Source of the DNA: Turnera subulata
Taxonomy: Eukaryota > Streptophyta > Magnoliopsida > Malpighiales > Passifloraceae
NCBI GenBank assembly: GCA_028386065.3
Contig: JAKUCV010005750.1
Span: forward strand, 64,944 to 128,943
Length of the DNA: 64,000 nt
Direction: 5' to 3'
Part shown: positions 10,275 through 22,044 of the stretch, one piece after another
Layout: every line of letters begins with the position of its first letter
Position numbering within the stretch: position 1 is the first letter of the stretch
Notes under the pieces: generated by a model
The model's database searches: none
What the model saw: only the letters and a program-made list of their open reading frames with translations
Told to the model about the DNA's origin: nothing
Translations under genes and position numbers: made by a program

Positions 10275-11089
10275 ATGGCACAAAACACTAGTACACAATC
10301 TCTGCGATCGGTCCTTGAGAAGGAATAGATGAATGGGAATAACTTCCTGAAGTGGCATCGCAATTGGAGGATAGTCCTCAAACAAGAAAAAAGTTGTATG
10401 TCCTTGAAGGGCCTGTTCCTAATGAACCGGCACCTAATGCTCCTAGGGCAGAAAGAGAAGCTTACAAGAAGCAAGTCGATGAGGCATTGGATGTCGCTTG
10501 CCTTATGCTTGTTAACATGGACTCTGAGCTTTAGAAGCAACATGAGAACTTGGGTGCTTTCGATATGATCGAACACCTGAAAATGCTCTTTGAAGAGCAA
10601 GCTAGGCATGAGAGGTATGAGACCTCAAAGGCATTGTTCCAATGAAAGATGGCTGAGTCATCACCAGTCAGGCCTCATGTGCTCAAGATGATTGGATACA
10701 TTGAGAGCCTTGAGGGTCTGGGTTTTCCTTTGCAGAAGGAGTTGGCTATTGATCTAGTCCTACAATCGTTGCCGGATAGTTTCAGCAAATTTGTCATGAA
10801 TTTCAATATGAATCATCTTGACAAATCCTTGTCTGAGTTGCTTAACATGTTAGGAATAGTTAACCAACAGATGAAGGCAAATACATCCAACAGCATATTG
10901 ATGGTTGGAAATAGCAAAGGAAAGGGAAAAAGCAAGAAGAAGAAATCTGCCAAAAAGTTTGGTTCATCTTCCTCACAAGTGCTGAAACCCAAAGGTGGTG
11001 TTGCAAAGGAAGGACAATGTTTCCATTGCAAGAAACCTGGCCATTGGAAGCATAACTGCCCTATTTACCTTGAAGAGGTGAAGAAATAG
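10275..11089 (+). pseudogene. gag of element B, interrupted
   Basis: Starts at ATG 10275 (MAQNTSTQSLRSVL). This start is shared with B' (22903). The frame breaks early (stop near 10326), shifts, and meets stops near 10532 and 10643, then is open from 10649 to 11089. Motifs include LYVLEGPVPNEP, the UBN2-like capsid segment MIGYIESLEGLGFPLQKEL, a basic linker, and a CCHC zinc knuckle (CFHCKKPGHWKHNC). The TAG at 11087 falls where B' reads Gln (KKQKGSK), so it is a decay mutation within one gag-pol frame. The role was capsid and RNA packaging. Confidence 0.88.
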
Positions 11090-12640
11090 AAGGGAAGTAA
11101 GACTTCCACTTCAGGTATTTTTGTTATAGAAGCTTATATCTCTATCTCTGCATCATGGGTATTAGATACCGGATGTGGTTCTCACATTTGTGTAAATGTG
11201 CAGGAACTGAGAAAGAGTAGAAGATTAGCAAAGGGAGAGATAGACCTGCGCGTTGGAAATGGAGCAAGAGTTGCTGCATTAGCCGTAGGGACTTACCATC
11301 TATCTTTACCGAGTGGTTTGGTTTTGGAACTTGATGATTGCTATTATGTACCTACTATAAGCAGGAATTTGATTTCTGTCTCTTGTCTGGACAAGAAAGG
11401 TTTTTCATTTGTAATAAAGAACAATTGTTGTTCTATTTATTTCAATGATATTTATTATGGTGGTGCATATTTGAGCAATGGTTTGTATGTTCTAAACCTA
11501 GAAACACCAATCTATAACATTAATACGAAGAAGGTTAGATTAAACGATTCTAATGAAACCTATCTCTGGCATTGTCGATTGGGCCATATAAACGAGACTC
11601 GTATTTCTAAACTCCATAAAGATGGACTTTTAGACTCATTTGATTTTGAATCATATGAGACATGTGAGTCATGTTTATTAGGCAAAATGACGAAGGCTCC
11701 TTTTGCTGGTAAAGGTGAAAGAGCTTCGGACTTGTTAGGTCTTATACATTCTGATGTATGTGGACCTATGTCAACACAGGCTAGAGGTGGTTTTCAGTAC
11801 TTCATTACATTTACTGATGATTACAGTAGATATGGCTATGTGTATCTTATGAAACACAAGTCAGAATCCTTTGAAAAGTTCAAAGAATTCAAGAGTGAAG
11901 TACAGAATCAACTCGGCAAGAGTATTAAAATGCTTCGATCTGATCGAGGAGGTGAATACTTAGACCGAGATTTTCTTGATCATCTAAAGCAATGTGGTAT
12001 TGTATCACAACTTACTCCACCAGGTACGCCTCAATGGAATGGTGTATCTGAAAGGAGAAATAGAACTTTGTTAGACATGGTTCGTTCTATGATGAGTCAA
12101 GCTGACTTTCCATCTTCATTTTAGGGACATGCATTATTAAGTGCTGCCTTTACACTTAACCGTGTTCCATCTAAATTGGTTGAAAAGACACCATATGAGA
12201 TATGGACAAGGAAGAGTTCCATTTTGTCTTTTATGAGGATCTGGGGTTATGAGGCTTTCGTGAGACGAGAAGCATCAGATAAACTCGGCCCTAAGTCTGT
12301 CAAGTTCCTCTTTGTTGGATTTCCTAAGGAAACTAAAGGATATTATTTCTACAATCCCACAGAGCACAAAGTGTTTGTTGCTCGTACTGCTATTTTTCTA
12401 GAAAGAGAATTCATTTCTAGAAAGATCAGTGGGAGAAAAATAGAACTCGAAGAAGTTCGAGGTATAGAGACTGAGCTGGAACAAGGACAGGAACCACAAG
12501 ATGTTGTGGGAGAAAAACCTGTGCCTGTAACACATAGACTACGTAGGTCTGATAGGATTCGGCATGAGCCTGAGAGATATGGATTTCTTATGACTCATAC
12601 TGGAGACGTGATGCTCATAGAAGAGGATGAGCCCACTTCC
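11090..12640 (+). pseudogene. protease and integrase of element B, one in-frame stop
   Basis: The protease motif WVLDTGCGSH (catalytic Asp at 11165-11167) is followed by the HHCC zinc region (CRLGH...CESCLLGK, about 11570-11690) and the integrase core. The three catalytic residues are visible: Asp in HSDVCGP, Asp in LRSDRGGEY, and Glu in GVSERRNR. A TAG at 12122-12124 replaces the Trp expected in PSSFWGHALL. The frame then resumes through the integrase C-terminal part (KTPYEIWT, VGFPKETKGYYFY) and the acidic linker (LEEVRGIETELEQGQEP). Confidence 0.88.
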
Positions 12641-14209
12641 TATCATCAAGCTATTACGGGTCCAGACTCTAAGAAGTGGCTAGAAGCCATGAATTCAGAG
12701 AAGGAATCCATGTATGAAAACAAGGTATGGACCTTGGTTGATCCACCAGAAGGGGTAAAACCTATTGGGTGCAAGTGGGTCTTTAAGAAAAAGACCGACA
12801 TGGATGGTAATGTGATTACCTTTAATGGGCGATTGGTTGCGAAAGGTTTTAAGCAAGTTCATAGTATTAACTATGATGAAACTTTCTCACCAGTTGCCAT
12901 GGTTAAATCCATCCGGATTCTATTGGCTATAGCAGCATACCATAATTATGAGATATGGCAAATGGATGTCAAAACTGCCTTCCTTAATGGAAATCTTTTA
13001 GAGGATGTATACATGACACAACCTGAAGGTTTTGTCACTCCAGTAAATACTAACAAGGTATGCAAGTTGCAAAGATCCATTTATGGATTAAAGCAAGCTT
13101 CTAGGAGTTGGAATCTTCATTTTGATGAAGAAATCAAATAGTTTGGTTTCATTAAAAATGAAGATGAGCCATGTGTTTACAAGAAGGTTAGTGGGAGCAC
13201 TATCGTTTTCTTATTATTGTATGTTGACGACATTCTTCTCATTGGGAATGATATTCCAACACTACAGTCTGTAAAGACTTGGTTAGGAAAGAATTTCTCA
13301 ATGAAGGACTTAGGAGAAGCTGCCTACGTGCTAGGTATAAAGATCTATAGAGATAGATCCAAAAGGCTTCTTGGGCTAAGTCAAAGTACGTATATTGACA
13401 AGGTGCTAAAGAGGTTTAGCATGCAAGATTCCAAGAAAGGTTTCTTGCCCATGTCACATGGCGTATCTCTCTTAAAGAATCAATGTCCTAGTACATCTAA
13501 GGAGAGAGAGCGGATGAGTAAGATTCCTTATGCATCAGCAATAGGTTCTATCATGTATGCCATGCTGTGTACTCGATCGGATGTCGCATATGCATTAAGT
13601 GTCACAAGCAGATACCAATTTGATCCCGGTGAAAGACACTGGACAGCGGTTAAGAACATCCTTAAGTACTTGAGAAGGACTAAGGATGCATTCCTTGTAT
13701 ATGGAAACGTTGATGAGCTTGTTGTAAAGGGTTACACAGATGCTAGCTTCCAAACTGACAGGGATGACTTTAGATCGCAGTCAGGTTATGTGCTTTGTCT
13801 TGGAGGTGGTGCTGTATGCTGGAAGAGTTCAAAGCAAGAGACAGTTGCCGACTCTACAACTGAGGCTGAGTACATAGCTGCCTCAGATGCGGCGAAAGAG
13901 GCTATTTGGATTTAGAAGTTCGTAATTGAACTTGGGGTGGTTCGTAGTATTGGCGGTCCGATTGAGCTCTATTGTGACAACAATGGGACAATTGCACAGG
14001 CTCAAGAACCTAGAAACCACCAGAGATCCAAACATATACTCCGACGCTATCATCTTATTAGAGAGATCATTGATAGAGGCGATGTCAGGCTGTGCAAAGT
14101 TCCTTCTGAGAACAATGTAGCAGATCTATTGACTAAGCCACTCACACAGCAGAAGCATGATGGTCATACTGCATCCATTGGTAATAGATACATGGATGAT
14201 TGGCTTTAG
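12641..14209 (+). pseudogene. reverse transcriptase and RNase H of element B, two in-frame stops
   Basis: Reverse transcriptase motifs run in order: KWLEAMNSE, GCKWVFKKK, RLVAKGFKQ, QMDVKTAFLNGNL, SIYGLKQASR and the catalytic YVDD at 13220-13231. RNase H follows with GYTDASFQTD, SSKQETVADSTTEAEY and the C-terminal VADLLTKPLTQQKH, ending at TAG 14207-14209. A TAG at 13139-13141 stands where B' has Glu (IKEFGF), and another TAG is at 13913-13915 after AIWI. The catalytic residues are otherwise kept, so this copy is recently broken. Confidence 0.9.
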
Positions 14210-14210
14210 T

Positions 14211-14223
14211 GCAAGTGGGAGAT
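14211..14223 (+). other. polypurine tract of element B
   Basis: GCAAGTGGGAGAT lies directly before the 3' LTR and directly after the pol stop. The same tract occurs reversed at 19207-19219, 25987-25999 and 26921-26933. Confidence 0.75.
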
Positions 14224-15709
14224 TGTTAGTGTAATATGCCCAAAAGCCAATCATTGGATGATTGTACATAGTCATGTAAATACATTAAGGTTATTCCAAT
14301 AAATATGTTTATGAGATAAACGCTTGCACATATTTATAACCCTAGAATATTTTATATTCTTAAATGTCCCTAGTCGATTATTATTATGGATGGGTTGTAA
14401 TAATAAATTAAGACAAGCGTTTGTTGAGAATTATATGAGATATGAATTCTACATACGGGTACAAGTTAGAGAACTTGTGGTCTGGACTGACCCAACATAA
14501 GAACACTACATGGAATGTTATATAATTGTCATTAGTGGTTCTTATATGTATTGTCCTTAGACCTGAGATCATCAAGGTTTCCAACATGTGAGTCATATAC
14601 TTTGATATTACTCTTGGCTATTCGTAACTGAGTAGACCATAGTGTAATCATTGGGTAAATGATAAGTGTGAAGTGGGTTTTGTATGATCAAGATGGAATT
14701 TGTCAACCTATATAACGGGTATATTATCAGTTAGGCCTCTTGATAGAGTTGAACTGTAAATGCATGGCCATGCTCAGATTATGTGATATGGTGATATCAT
14801 TAGTATCCGTTTTACACTGTTAACTCGGGGATCAAGAAACTTAGATTAAGCATATACGAGATTGACTTATCCCATGTCTCGTGTTTAATCTTGATAATGT
14901 GACGAAAGGACGATGACATGTTTCCGAGGCATAATGAATCAGTACTGATCTTGTCGTTTGGGTAGCAATGATGTGTTGCTAGACGCCGCTCATTGTTTAT
15001 AATTGTAAATGAGTTTATAATTATTGCCAAACGTTACAAGTGCCTACAGGGTCACACACTTAGAACTGTTGATTCGAGCTGGTGGTTGAACCATGGCTGG
15101 ACCATGGTTGGACCGTGGTTGGACCAGGGTCGTTTCGGTTCACTAATTGTCTGAGTTATTGAACCAGAATTAGTGATGTGATGTGTTGATATATGATAAT
15201 GCATTAGTGGTAGACTAGATAATGGGAATCTTAATCATGATAGATGGTGGACCATTATGTTGGCCATTGTCTCCATTTACTTTATGCATTAGTGGGTGTG
15301 GATAATTAGATTATCTTGCTCTTGCAATTCTCACTTCTTGAGACTTGAGAGAGTTTTTCAGACCTTGCAAGAACACACACACACTCTCCCTTCTTTGAGA
15401 AAGAAAGAAACACATCAAACACAAGTTCTAGCTCTCGGTTTTCTACAGCTAGCACTGCGGTTCGGGAGTGCTCGGGTTGGTGATCGTGAGACGATTGCTA
15501 GCTGGACATCGACGGTTCGTATGGATACCGTAGAGTGGATTTCTTGTCGGGCTCTTGCTGGTTCTACACTACAGTTGGGTGAAAGACCTCAACCAAGCAA
15601 GGTACGAAAAATTGTTATTCGGTTTAGTTAGCTTCACTTGGATCCTCCATGAGTACCGGGTCTTTCCGCTGCATTTTGCTTGTCAAGTTTGCATGCCCGG
15701 TTACTTACA
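14224..15709 (+). repeat. 3' LTR of element B
   Basis: 1,486 bp, TGTTAGTGTAATATGCCC to GTTACTTACA. It matches the 5' LTR with scattered substitutions. The first bases keep the family consensus TGTTAGTG, where the 5' LTR has TGTTAGAG. Confidence 0.92.
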
Positions 15710-16227
15710 ACAGGAACCATGGCGTATGGAATTTTGTACTCCAAAAACTCCGATTTCAGGATGTATGGTTTTACTGACCGTGATTGGGCAGCATCGTTAG
15801 ATGACAGATGGAGTGTTTCAGCCAATGTTTTTAGCGTTAGGGCAGGAGTAATTGCTTGATGTTAAAAAAAGTAGACAACAGTGGGTTTGTCAGCCTCTGA
15901 AGCTGAATACACGGTGGCTACTTCAACTGCTTGTCAAGCAGTACGAATAAGGAGAGTATTGGCAAACCTCAACAAGAATAGGAATGTGCAACAAAGATAC
16001 ATTGTGACAACAAGGCAACTGTCTCTATGAGAAAGAATCCAATTTTTCATAGTAGAACAATGCACATTGAGCTTCTTCACCACTTCATTCATGATCTTGT
16101 TACAAAAGGTGTGATGATGTTGGAGTACTGCACAGCTTCCAGACACACTCACTAAGACATTAGCAAAAGAGAATTTTTGTTATTTTGGAAGCATCATGGC
16201 CATATGTGAGTTTGAATCAAGGGGGAG
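15710..16227 (+). pseudogene. copia element A, RNase H remnant (3' part)
   Basis: The frame broken at 7288 resumes here: MAYGILYSKNSDFRMYGFTD, DWAASLDDR, then LSASEAEY and TLTKTLAKENF, with stops and shifts between. It ends at a polypurine stretch (CAAGGGGGAG, about 16218-16227) abutting a short LTR. Together with 5310-6060 and 7012-7288 this is one ancient element. Confidence 0.82.
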
Positions 16228-16478
16228 TGTTGAGGAATGATTCAAAGTAGTTCTAGTGTTCAGGTGTGGGCCTATTCTCTTAGATTGTTATGGACAGTTA
16301 ATAAATAGTTGTTAGTGGGATATTTAACCTAAAATAATGGTTAGTTTGTTTTAATGCTATTCTATATGTAGGCACTTTGTGGTGTACTTTTTGATATGGA
16401 GTTTTCCAACAACCAATTAAGCGGAAACCAATGTAAAAGTTTCTTTGTTCTTGTCTTCTACACTCTCTCTTTCCAACA
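16228..16478 (+). repeat. 3' LTR of copia element A
   Basis: About 251 bp, beginning TGTTGAGGAATG right after the polypurine tract and ending TTTCCAACA. No 5' partner is visible in the window, consistent with loss of the 5' half. The end is assigned from the TG...CA rule and could be off by some bases. Confidence 0.6.
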
Positions 16479-16513
16479 GAATATTTGGGTCCTTCCAACC
16501 AATCTAAGTTATT

Positions 16514-16821
16514 GGTGTTGGCGTGAATTATGGCATAAATTATGGTTTGTAAATATAATTTAGGAGTAACTATAGGAATTAGAATAATTAATGAGTAATT
16601 ATAGTGATTAAGAATAATTAGAGACCATTAGGAGTAATTCTAGTGATTGTGAATATTTTTCTTGTACACTAGCTGATTTGTATTATAAATTTAGCCTCCT
16701 TGTGAGATGAATAATATATCCATAAACTCATTTATCTTATTTGAGTTGTTAGTGAAGTAGGTGCTCAGTCTGTTATTTTTATTATTTTCTTTTTGTTGCT
16801 TCCTTAATTTCTCAATAACAT
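16514..16821 (+). repeat. possible 5' LTR of copia element C
   Basis: Starts TGTTGGCGTGAATTATGG, holds a TATA-like TATTATAAATT near 16680 followed by GATGAATAATATATCC, and ends near CTCAATAACA. It stands just upstream of element C gag sequence. No PBS follows and no matching 3' LTR was found near 30360, so this rests on position and general LTR look only. Confidence 0.35.
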
Positions 16822-17528
16822 AAGTGAGTTACCTCCTACTTCAGCAAGAACTATTACCTCTACCAAAAAATACCAATGATATCTCACACACATGCAACAA
16901 CCCTTGTACCAGAACCTGTTACAATACCCTATGGTGTGAAACTCAATGTTTGGAAAGAGGAACAACGGAGGAGTACAATGCGGCATAACAATTCTGCTGA
17001 ATCTGTTGTGGCTATGGCATCCAAGAGTTCTTTGCCTCACAATCGTGCCACTAATTCAAGGCCTCTTAGTGGTTACTATGGTGGTTGCTCTCATTGTGGT
17101 AGTCCTAAACACTCTATTGAAAATTGTTTCAAATTGAATGGCTATCCAGATTGGTGGGATAGTTTCAATGAAAACAAATCTCGTGAACAGAGAAATAGGC
17201 AAGGAGGTGACAAGAGAGAGGGTAAGGTTGCAATTATATCATCCACAGCTTCCACTGATATTACATCTAGTGTTATTTTTGGTGTCAATTCCGAAGTTCC
17301 TAATTATCCATCAGATAATATTGGTTCTGTTCATATTTTTTATTCTATCATAGGCGCAGGTTGGGTGATTGATTCAGATGCCACTGATCATATGACTTTT
17401 GACTTGTTACTTTTATCCACTAAGAATGCACCTTGGCATTTATAAGTGTCTAATGGAAACGGTGTAGCTTCTCCGGTTATGACTACTGGAAAAGTTATAT
17501 TGACACCATCTTTACCCTTGGAGCATAC
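16822..17528 (+). pseudogene. copia element C, gag C-terminus and protease
   Basis: Open from 16876 to 17445. It carries the tail of a gag with a CCHC knuckle (CSHCGSPKHSIENC, followed by NGYPDWW) and then a protease motif reading GWVIDSDATDHM, in which the DSG triad is DSD (17371-17379). A stop at 17443-17445 precedes VSNGNG. The frame is cut at 17528 by insertion of B' and resumes at 27852 (LEH | ALHVPS). The capsid N-terminal half is missing. Confidence 0.8.
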
Positions 17529-19206
17529 TGTAAGTATCCGGGCATTTAAACTTGACAATCAACAGCAGCGGAAAGACCCGGAAACCTTGGAGAATCCAAG
17601 TGAAGCAACTAAACCGAACAACAAGAATGAACATACCTGAAACGGTTAGGATCTTTCACTCAACTGATGATCCGAATCAGCAAGAACCGGACAGCAATCC
17701 CGCCCCTCCACGGTATCCACACGAACCGTGATAACTAGTTGGAATCGTCAAACGATCACCAACCCGAGCACCCCCGAACTGATGCGCTAGCAGCAGGTTT
17801 CGGAAGCTATAGTTTGTGGTGTTTTCTTTTTTCTCAAAGAAGGTGTGTAATCTAAAAACTCAAGAACACTCAAGACTCTCTCAAGCTCTATACTCTGAAA
17901 ATTTCAGACTCAAAGTGATGAAGACCAAAGGCATAATCAGATTATGCTTAGTCTAATCCCTCTCACGAAACCAAGGGATAAAGTGGCCAACACCTTTTCC
18001 CATCATGATTAGCTTTTAGCTAATGATGTCTCCACTAATGTCTTAATGGGATTATACATCACCATGCACTAATTATGGTTCAATAAATCAGACATTTAGT
18101 GAACCAAACCAGCCCAAAACGACCCTGGTCCAACCACGGTCCAACCATGGTCCAACCACAAACTCAAATACCTGGTTCAACCACGGTCCAACCACAGTTC
18201 AACCACCAGCTTGAATCAACGGCTCTAAGTGTGTGACCCTGTAGGCACTTGTAACATCCGGTAATAATTTTAAAATCTCATTTTACAATTAAAAGCAAAG
18301 AGCGGCGTCTAGCAACACATCATTGCTACCCGGACGACTAGATCAGTACTGATTCAATATGCCTCGGAAACATGTCATCGTCCCTTCGTCCGATTATCAA
18401 AACTAAACACGAGACATGAATATGTCAATCTCACATATGTTCAATCTCGGTTTCTTGATCCTCGAGTTAACCGCGTAAAACAGATACCTATAATATCACC
18501 ATATCATAATCCGAGCATGGCCAAACATTTCCGGTTCAACTCTATCAAGAAACCATCCGATAATATACCCGTTATATGGGTTGGACGAATCCCCTCTAGA
18601 TCATACAAAACCCACTACACATTTATCATATGCCCAATGATAACACTAAGGTCTACTCATTTACGAAATAGCCAAGAGTAATATCAAAGTATACGACTCA
18701 TATGTTGGGAACCTTGATGATCTCAGGTCTAAGGACAATACATATAAGAACCGCTATCGACAAACATACAACGTTCCATGTAGAGTTCTTATGTGGGTCG
18801 GTCCAGTCCACAAGTTCTCTAACTTGTACCCGTATGTAGAATTCATATCACATATAAATTCCCAACATACGGTAGTCTTAATTTATTATTACAACCCATA
18901 CATAATAATAATTGACTAGGGACATTTTAAGAATACAAAGTATTCTAGGGTTATAAATATGTGCAAGCATTTATCTCATAAATGATATTTATTAGAATAA
19001 CCTTAATGTGTATACATGACTACAAGAATACAACCCATACATAATAATAATTGACTAGGGACATTTTAAGAATACAAAGTATTCTAGGGTTATAAATATG
19101 TGCAAGCATTTATCTCATAAATGATATTTATTAGAATAACCTTAATGTGTATACATGACTACAAGCAATCATCCATTGATTGGCTTTTGGGCATATTACA
19201 CTAACA
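17529..19206 (-). repeat. 3' LTR of B'
   Basis: 1,678 bp between reversed TGTTAGTG (19206) and reversed ACTTACA (17529). It is longer than the other B-family LTRs because of an internal 139-bp tandem duplication. Compared with the 5' LTR it also keeps about 60 bases around 17710-17775 that the 5' LTR has lost. Confidence 0.88.
18891..19168 (-). repeat. 139-bp tandem duplication inside the 3' LTR of B'
   Basis: The word ACAACCCATACATAATAATA begins at 18891 and again at 19030, and the two 139-base units appear almost identical. Neither B nor the 5' LTR of B' has this duplication, so it arose in this copy. Confidence 0.88.
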
Positions 19207-20639
19207 GTCTCCCACTTGCACTAAAGCCAATCATACATGTATCTAATACCAATGAATACAGCATGATCATCATGCTTCCGCTGTGTGAGAGACTTAGTCA
19301 ACGGGTCTGTTACATTGTTCTCGGAAGGAACTTTGCACAGCCACAGTTGTAGAGTCGGTAACTGTTCCCTACTTGGAACTCTTCCAGCATACAGTACCAC
19401 CTTCAAGACAAAAACACATAACCTGACTGCGATCTAAAATCATCCATATCGGTTTGGAAGCTAGCATCTGTGTAACACTTTACAACAAGCTCATTCACGC
19501 TTCTGTAAACCAGGAATGTATCCTTAGTCCTTCTCAAGTACTTAAGGATGTTCTTAACCACTATCCAGTGACTCTCACCGGGATCATATTGGTATCTGCT
19601 TGTGACACTCAAAGCATAAGCGACATCTGGTCGAGTACATGGCATGGCATACGTGATAGATCCTATTGCAGATGCATAAGGAATCTTACTCATCTGTTCT
19701 CTCTCCTTAGATGTACTAGGACATTGATTCTTTGAGAGAGATATGCCATGTGACAAGGGCAAGAATCCTTTCTTGGAATCTTGCATGCTAAACCTCTTTA
19801 GCACCTTGTCAATATACGTACTTTGACTTAGCCCGAGAAGCGTTTTGGATCTATCTCTATAGATCTTTATACCTAACACTTAGGCAGCTTCTTCTAAGTC
19901 CTTCATCGAGAAATTCTTCCCTAACCAAGTTTTTACAGACTGTAGTGTCTGAATATCATTCCCAATGAGTAGGATGTCGTCAACATACAACAACAAGAAA
20001 ACAACAGTGCTCCCACTAACCTTCTTGTAAACACATGGTTCATCTTCATTCTTAATGAAACCAAACTCTTTGATCACTTCATTAAAACGAAGATTCCAAC
20101 TCCTAGAAGCTTGCTTCAATCCATAAATGGATCTCTGCAACTTGCATACCATATTGGTAGTCTCTGGATCGACAAAACCTTCAGGTTGTGTCATGTACAC
20201 ATCCTGTAAAAGATTTCCGTTTAGGAAAGCGGTTTTGACATCCAATTGCCATATCTCACAATCATAGTATGCTGCTATAGCCAATAGTATCCGGATGGAT
20301 TTAACCATTGCAACTGGCGAGAAAGTTTCATCATAGTCAATACCATGAATTTGCTTGAAACCTTTCGCAACCAATCGCTCTTTATAGGTAATCACATTAC
20401 CATCCATGTCGGTCTTTTTCTTAATGACCCAATTGCACCCTATGGGTTTTACCCCTTCAGGTGGATCAACACAGGTCCATACCTTGTTTTGATACATGGA
20501 TTCCATTTCCGAATTCATGGCTTCCAGCCACTTCTTAGAGTCCGGACCCGTAATGGCCTGCTGATAGGAAGTGGGCTCATCCTCATCTATGAGCATCACG
20601 TCTCCAGTATAAGTCAAGAGAAATCCATATCTCTCAGGC
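19207..20639 (-). pseudogene. reverse transcriptase and truncated RNase H of B'
   Basis: Read on the - strand: KWLEAMNSEMESM, GCNWVIKKK, RLVAKGFKQIHG, QLDVKTAFLNGNL, SIYGLKQASR and an intact YVDD. A TAA (near 19880) replaces Tyr in EEAAYVLG. RNase H begins (CYTDASFQTD) but then shifts frame. About 224 bases present in element B, from TTEAEY through the end of the RNase H core, are deleted near 19338-19345, joining straight to CKVPSENNVTD. The stop is at 19221. This RNase H cannot be active. Confidence 0.87.
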
Positions 20640-22044
20640 TCGTACCGAGTCCTACCCGATCTACGCGGTCTATGTGTTACAGGCACAGGATTCTCATCCA
20701 CAACATCTTGTGGCTCCTGTCCTTGTTCCATCTCAGCCTCAATGTCTCGAACTTCTTCGAGTTCTATTTTCCTCCCACTGATTCTTCTAGAAATAAATTC
20801 TCTTTCTAGAAAAATAGCAGTCCGAGCAACAAACACTTTGTTCTCGGTGGGACTGTAGAAATAAAGCCCTTTAGTTTCCTTAGGGTATCCTACAAAGAGG
20901 CACTTGTCGGATTTAGGGCCGAGTTTATCTGATGCTTCACGTCTCACGTAAGCCTCACAACCCCAAATTCTCATAAAAGACAAATTGGGACACCTCCCAG
21001 TCCATATCTCATATGGTGTCTTTTCGACCGATTTAGATGGAACACGGTTAAGTGTAAATGCAGCACCCAATAATGCATGTCCTCAAAATGAAGAAGGAAG
21101 GTCAGCTTGACTCATCATCGAACGAACCATGTCTTTATTTTTTTTTATTTCTTCTTTCGGATACACCATTCCATTGAGGCGTACCCAGTGGAGTGAGCTG
21201 TGATACTATGCCACACTCCTTTAGATGATCAAGAAATTCTCGGCCTAAGTATTCACCTCCTCGATCTGATCGAAGCATTTTAATGCTCTTGCCGAGTTGA
21301 TTCTGTACTTCATTCTTGAATTCTTTGAACTTTTCAAAGGATTCTGACTTCTGTTTCATTAGATACACATAGCCATATCTACTGAAATTGTCATTAAATG
21401 TAATGAAGTATTGAAATCCACCTCTAGCTTGTGTCGACATCGGTCCACATACAACACTATGTATAAGACCTAACCAATCCAAAGCTCTTTCACCTTTACC
21501 AGTAAAAGAAGCCTTCGTCATCTTGCCTAACAAACATGACTCACATGTCTCAAATGATTCAAAATCAAATGAGTCTAAAAGTCCATCTTTATGGAGTTTA
21601 GATATACGAGTCTCGTTTATATGGCCCAATCGACAATGCCAAAGATAGGTTTCATTAGAATCTTTCATTCTAACCTTCTTCGTACTAACGTTATAGATTG
21701 CGGTTTCTAGGTTAAGAACATACAAACCATTACTTAAATACGCACCACCATAATAAACATCGTTGAAATAAATAGAACAACAATTGTCCTATATTACAAA
21801 TGAACAATCTTTCTTGTCAAGACAAGACACAGAAATCAAATTCCTGCTTATGGTCGGTACATAATAACAATTGTCTAGTTCTAAAACCAAACCACTCAGT
21901 AAGGTAAGATAGTAAGTTCCTACGGCTTATATGGCAACTCTTGCTCCATTTCCGACATGTAGGTCTATCTTACCCTTTGCCAATCTCCTACTCTTTCTCA
22001 GTTCCTTCACATTTACACAATTGTGAGAACCACATCCGGTATCT
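20640..22044 (-). pseudogene. protease and integrase of B'
   Basis: The protease motif WVLDTGCGSH is at about 22050-22025. The HHCC zinc region (CRLGHINETR...CESCLLGK) is intact. The first integrase catalytic Asp is Val (HSVVCGP, codon about 21453), and FTDDYSR reads FNDNFSR. After GVSERRN an A-rich replacement near 21130-21150 introduces a stop. TGA at 21083-21085 replaces the Trp that is TAG in element B. A stop near 21925 interrupts the stretch after GNGARVA. Non-functional. Confidence 0.85.

Larger units (their letters stand above)
7289..15709 (+). mobile_element. copia element B, full-length LTR retrotransposon, nested in A
   Basis: Two LTRs (7289-8780 and 14224-15709) share nearly all their sequence and orientation. 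Between them are a PBS, a long repeat-rich leader, gag, protease, integrase, reverse transcriptase, RNase H and a polypurine tract, in copia order. Flanks are GCAGG before and ACAGG after, a 5-bp target duplication with one difference. The host reading frame of element A continues across the insertion. Several stops in gag and pol make it non-autonomous now. The integrase wording (ARGGFQYFITFTDDYSRYGY) resembles the Tork/Angela side of copia; that lineage is tentative. Confidence 0.93.

Noticed and set aside
20345..20809. 154-residue + strand frame inside B'
   Set aside because: It is the complement of the reverse transcriptase and linker coding region of B' and has no motif of its own.
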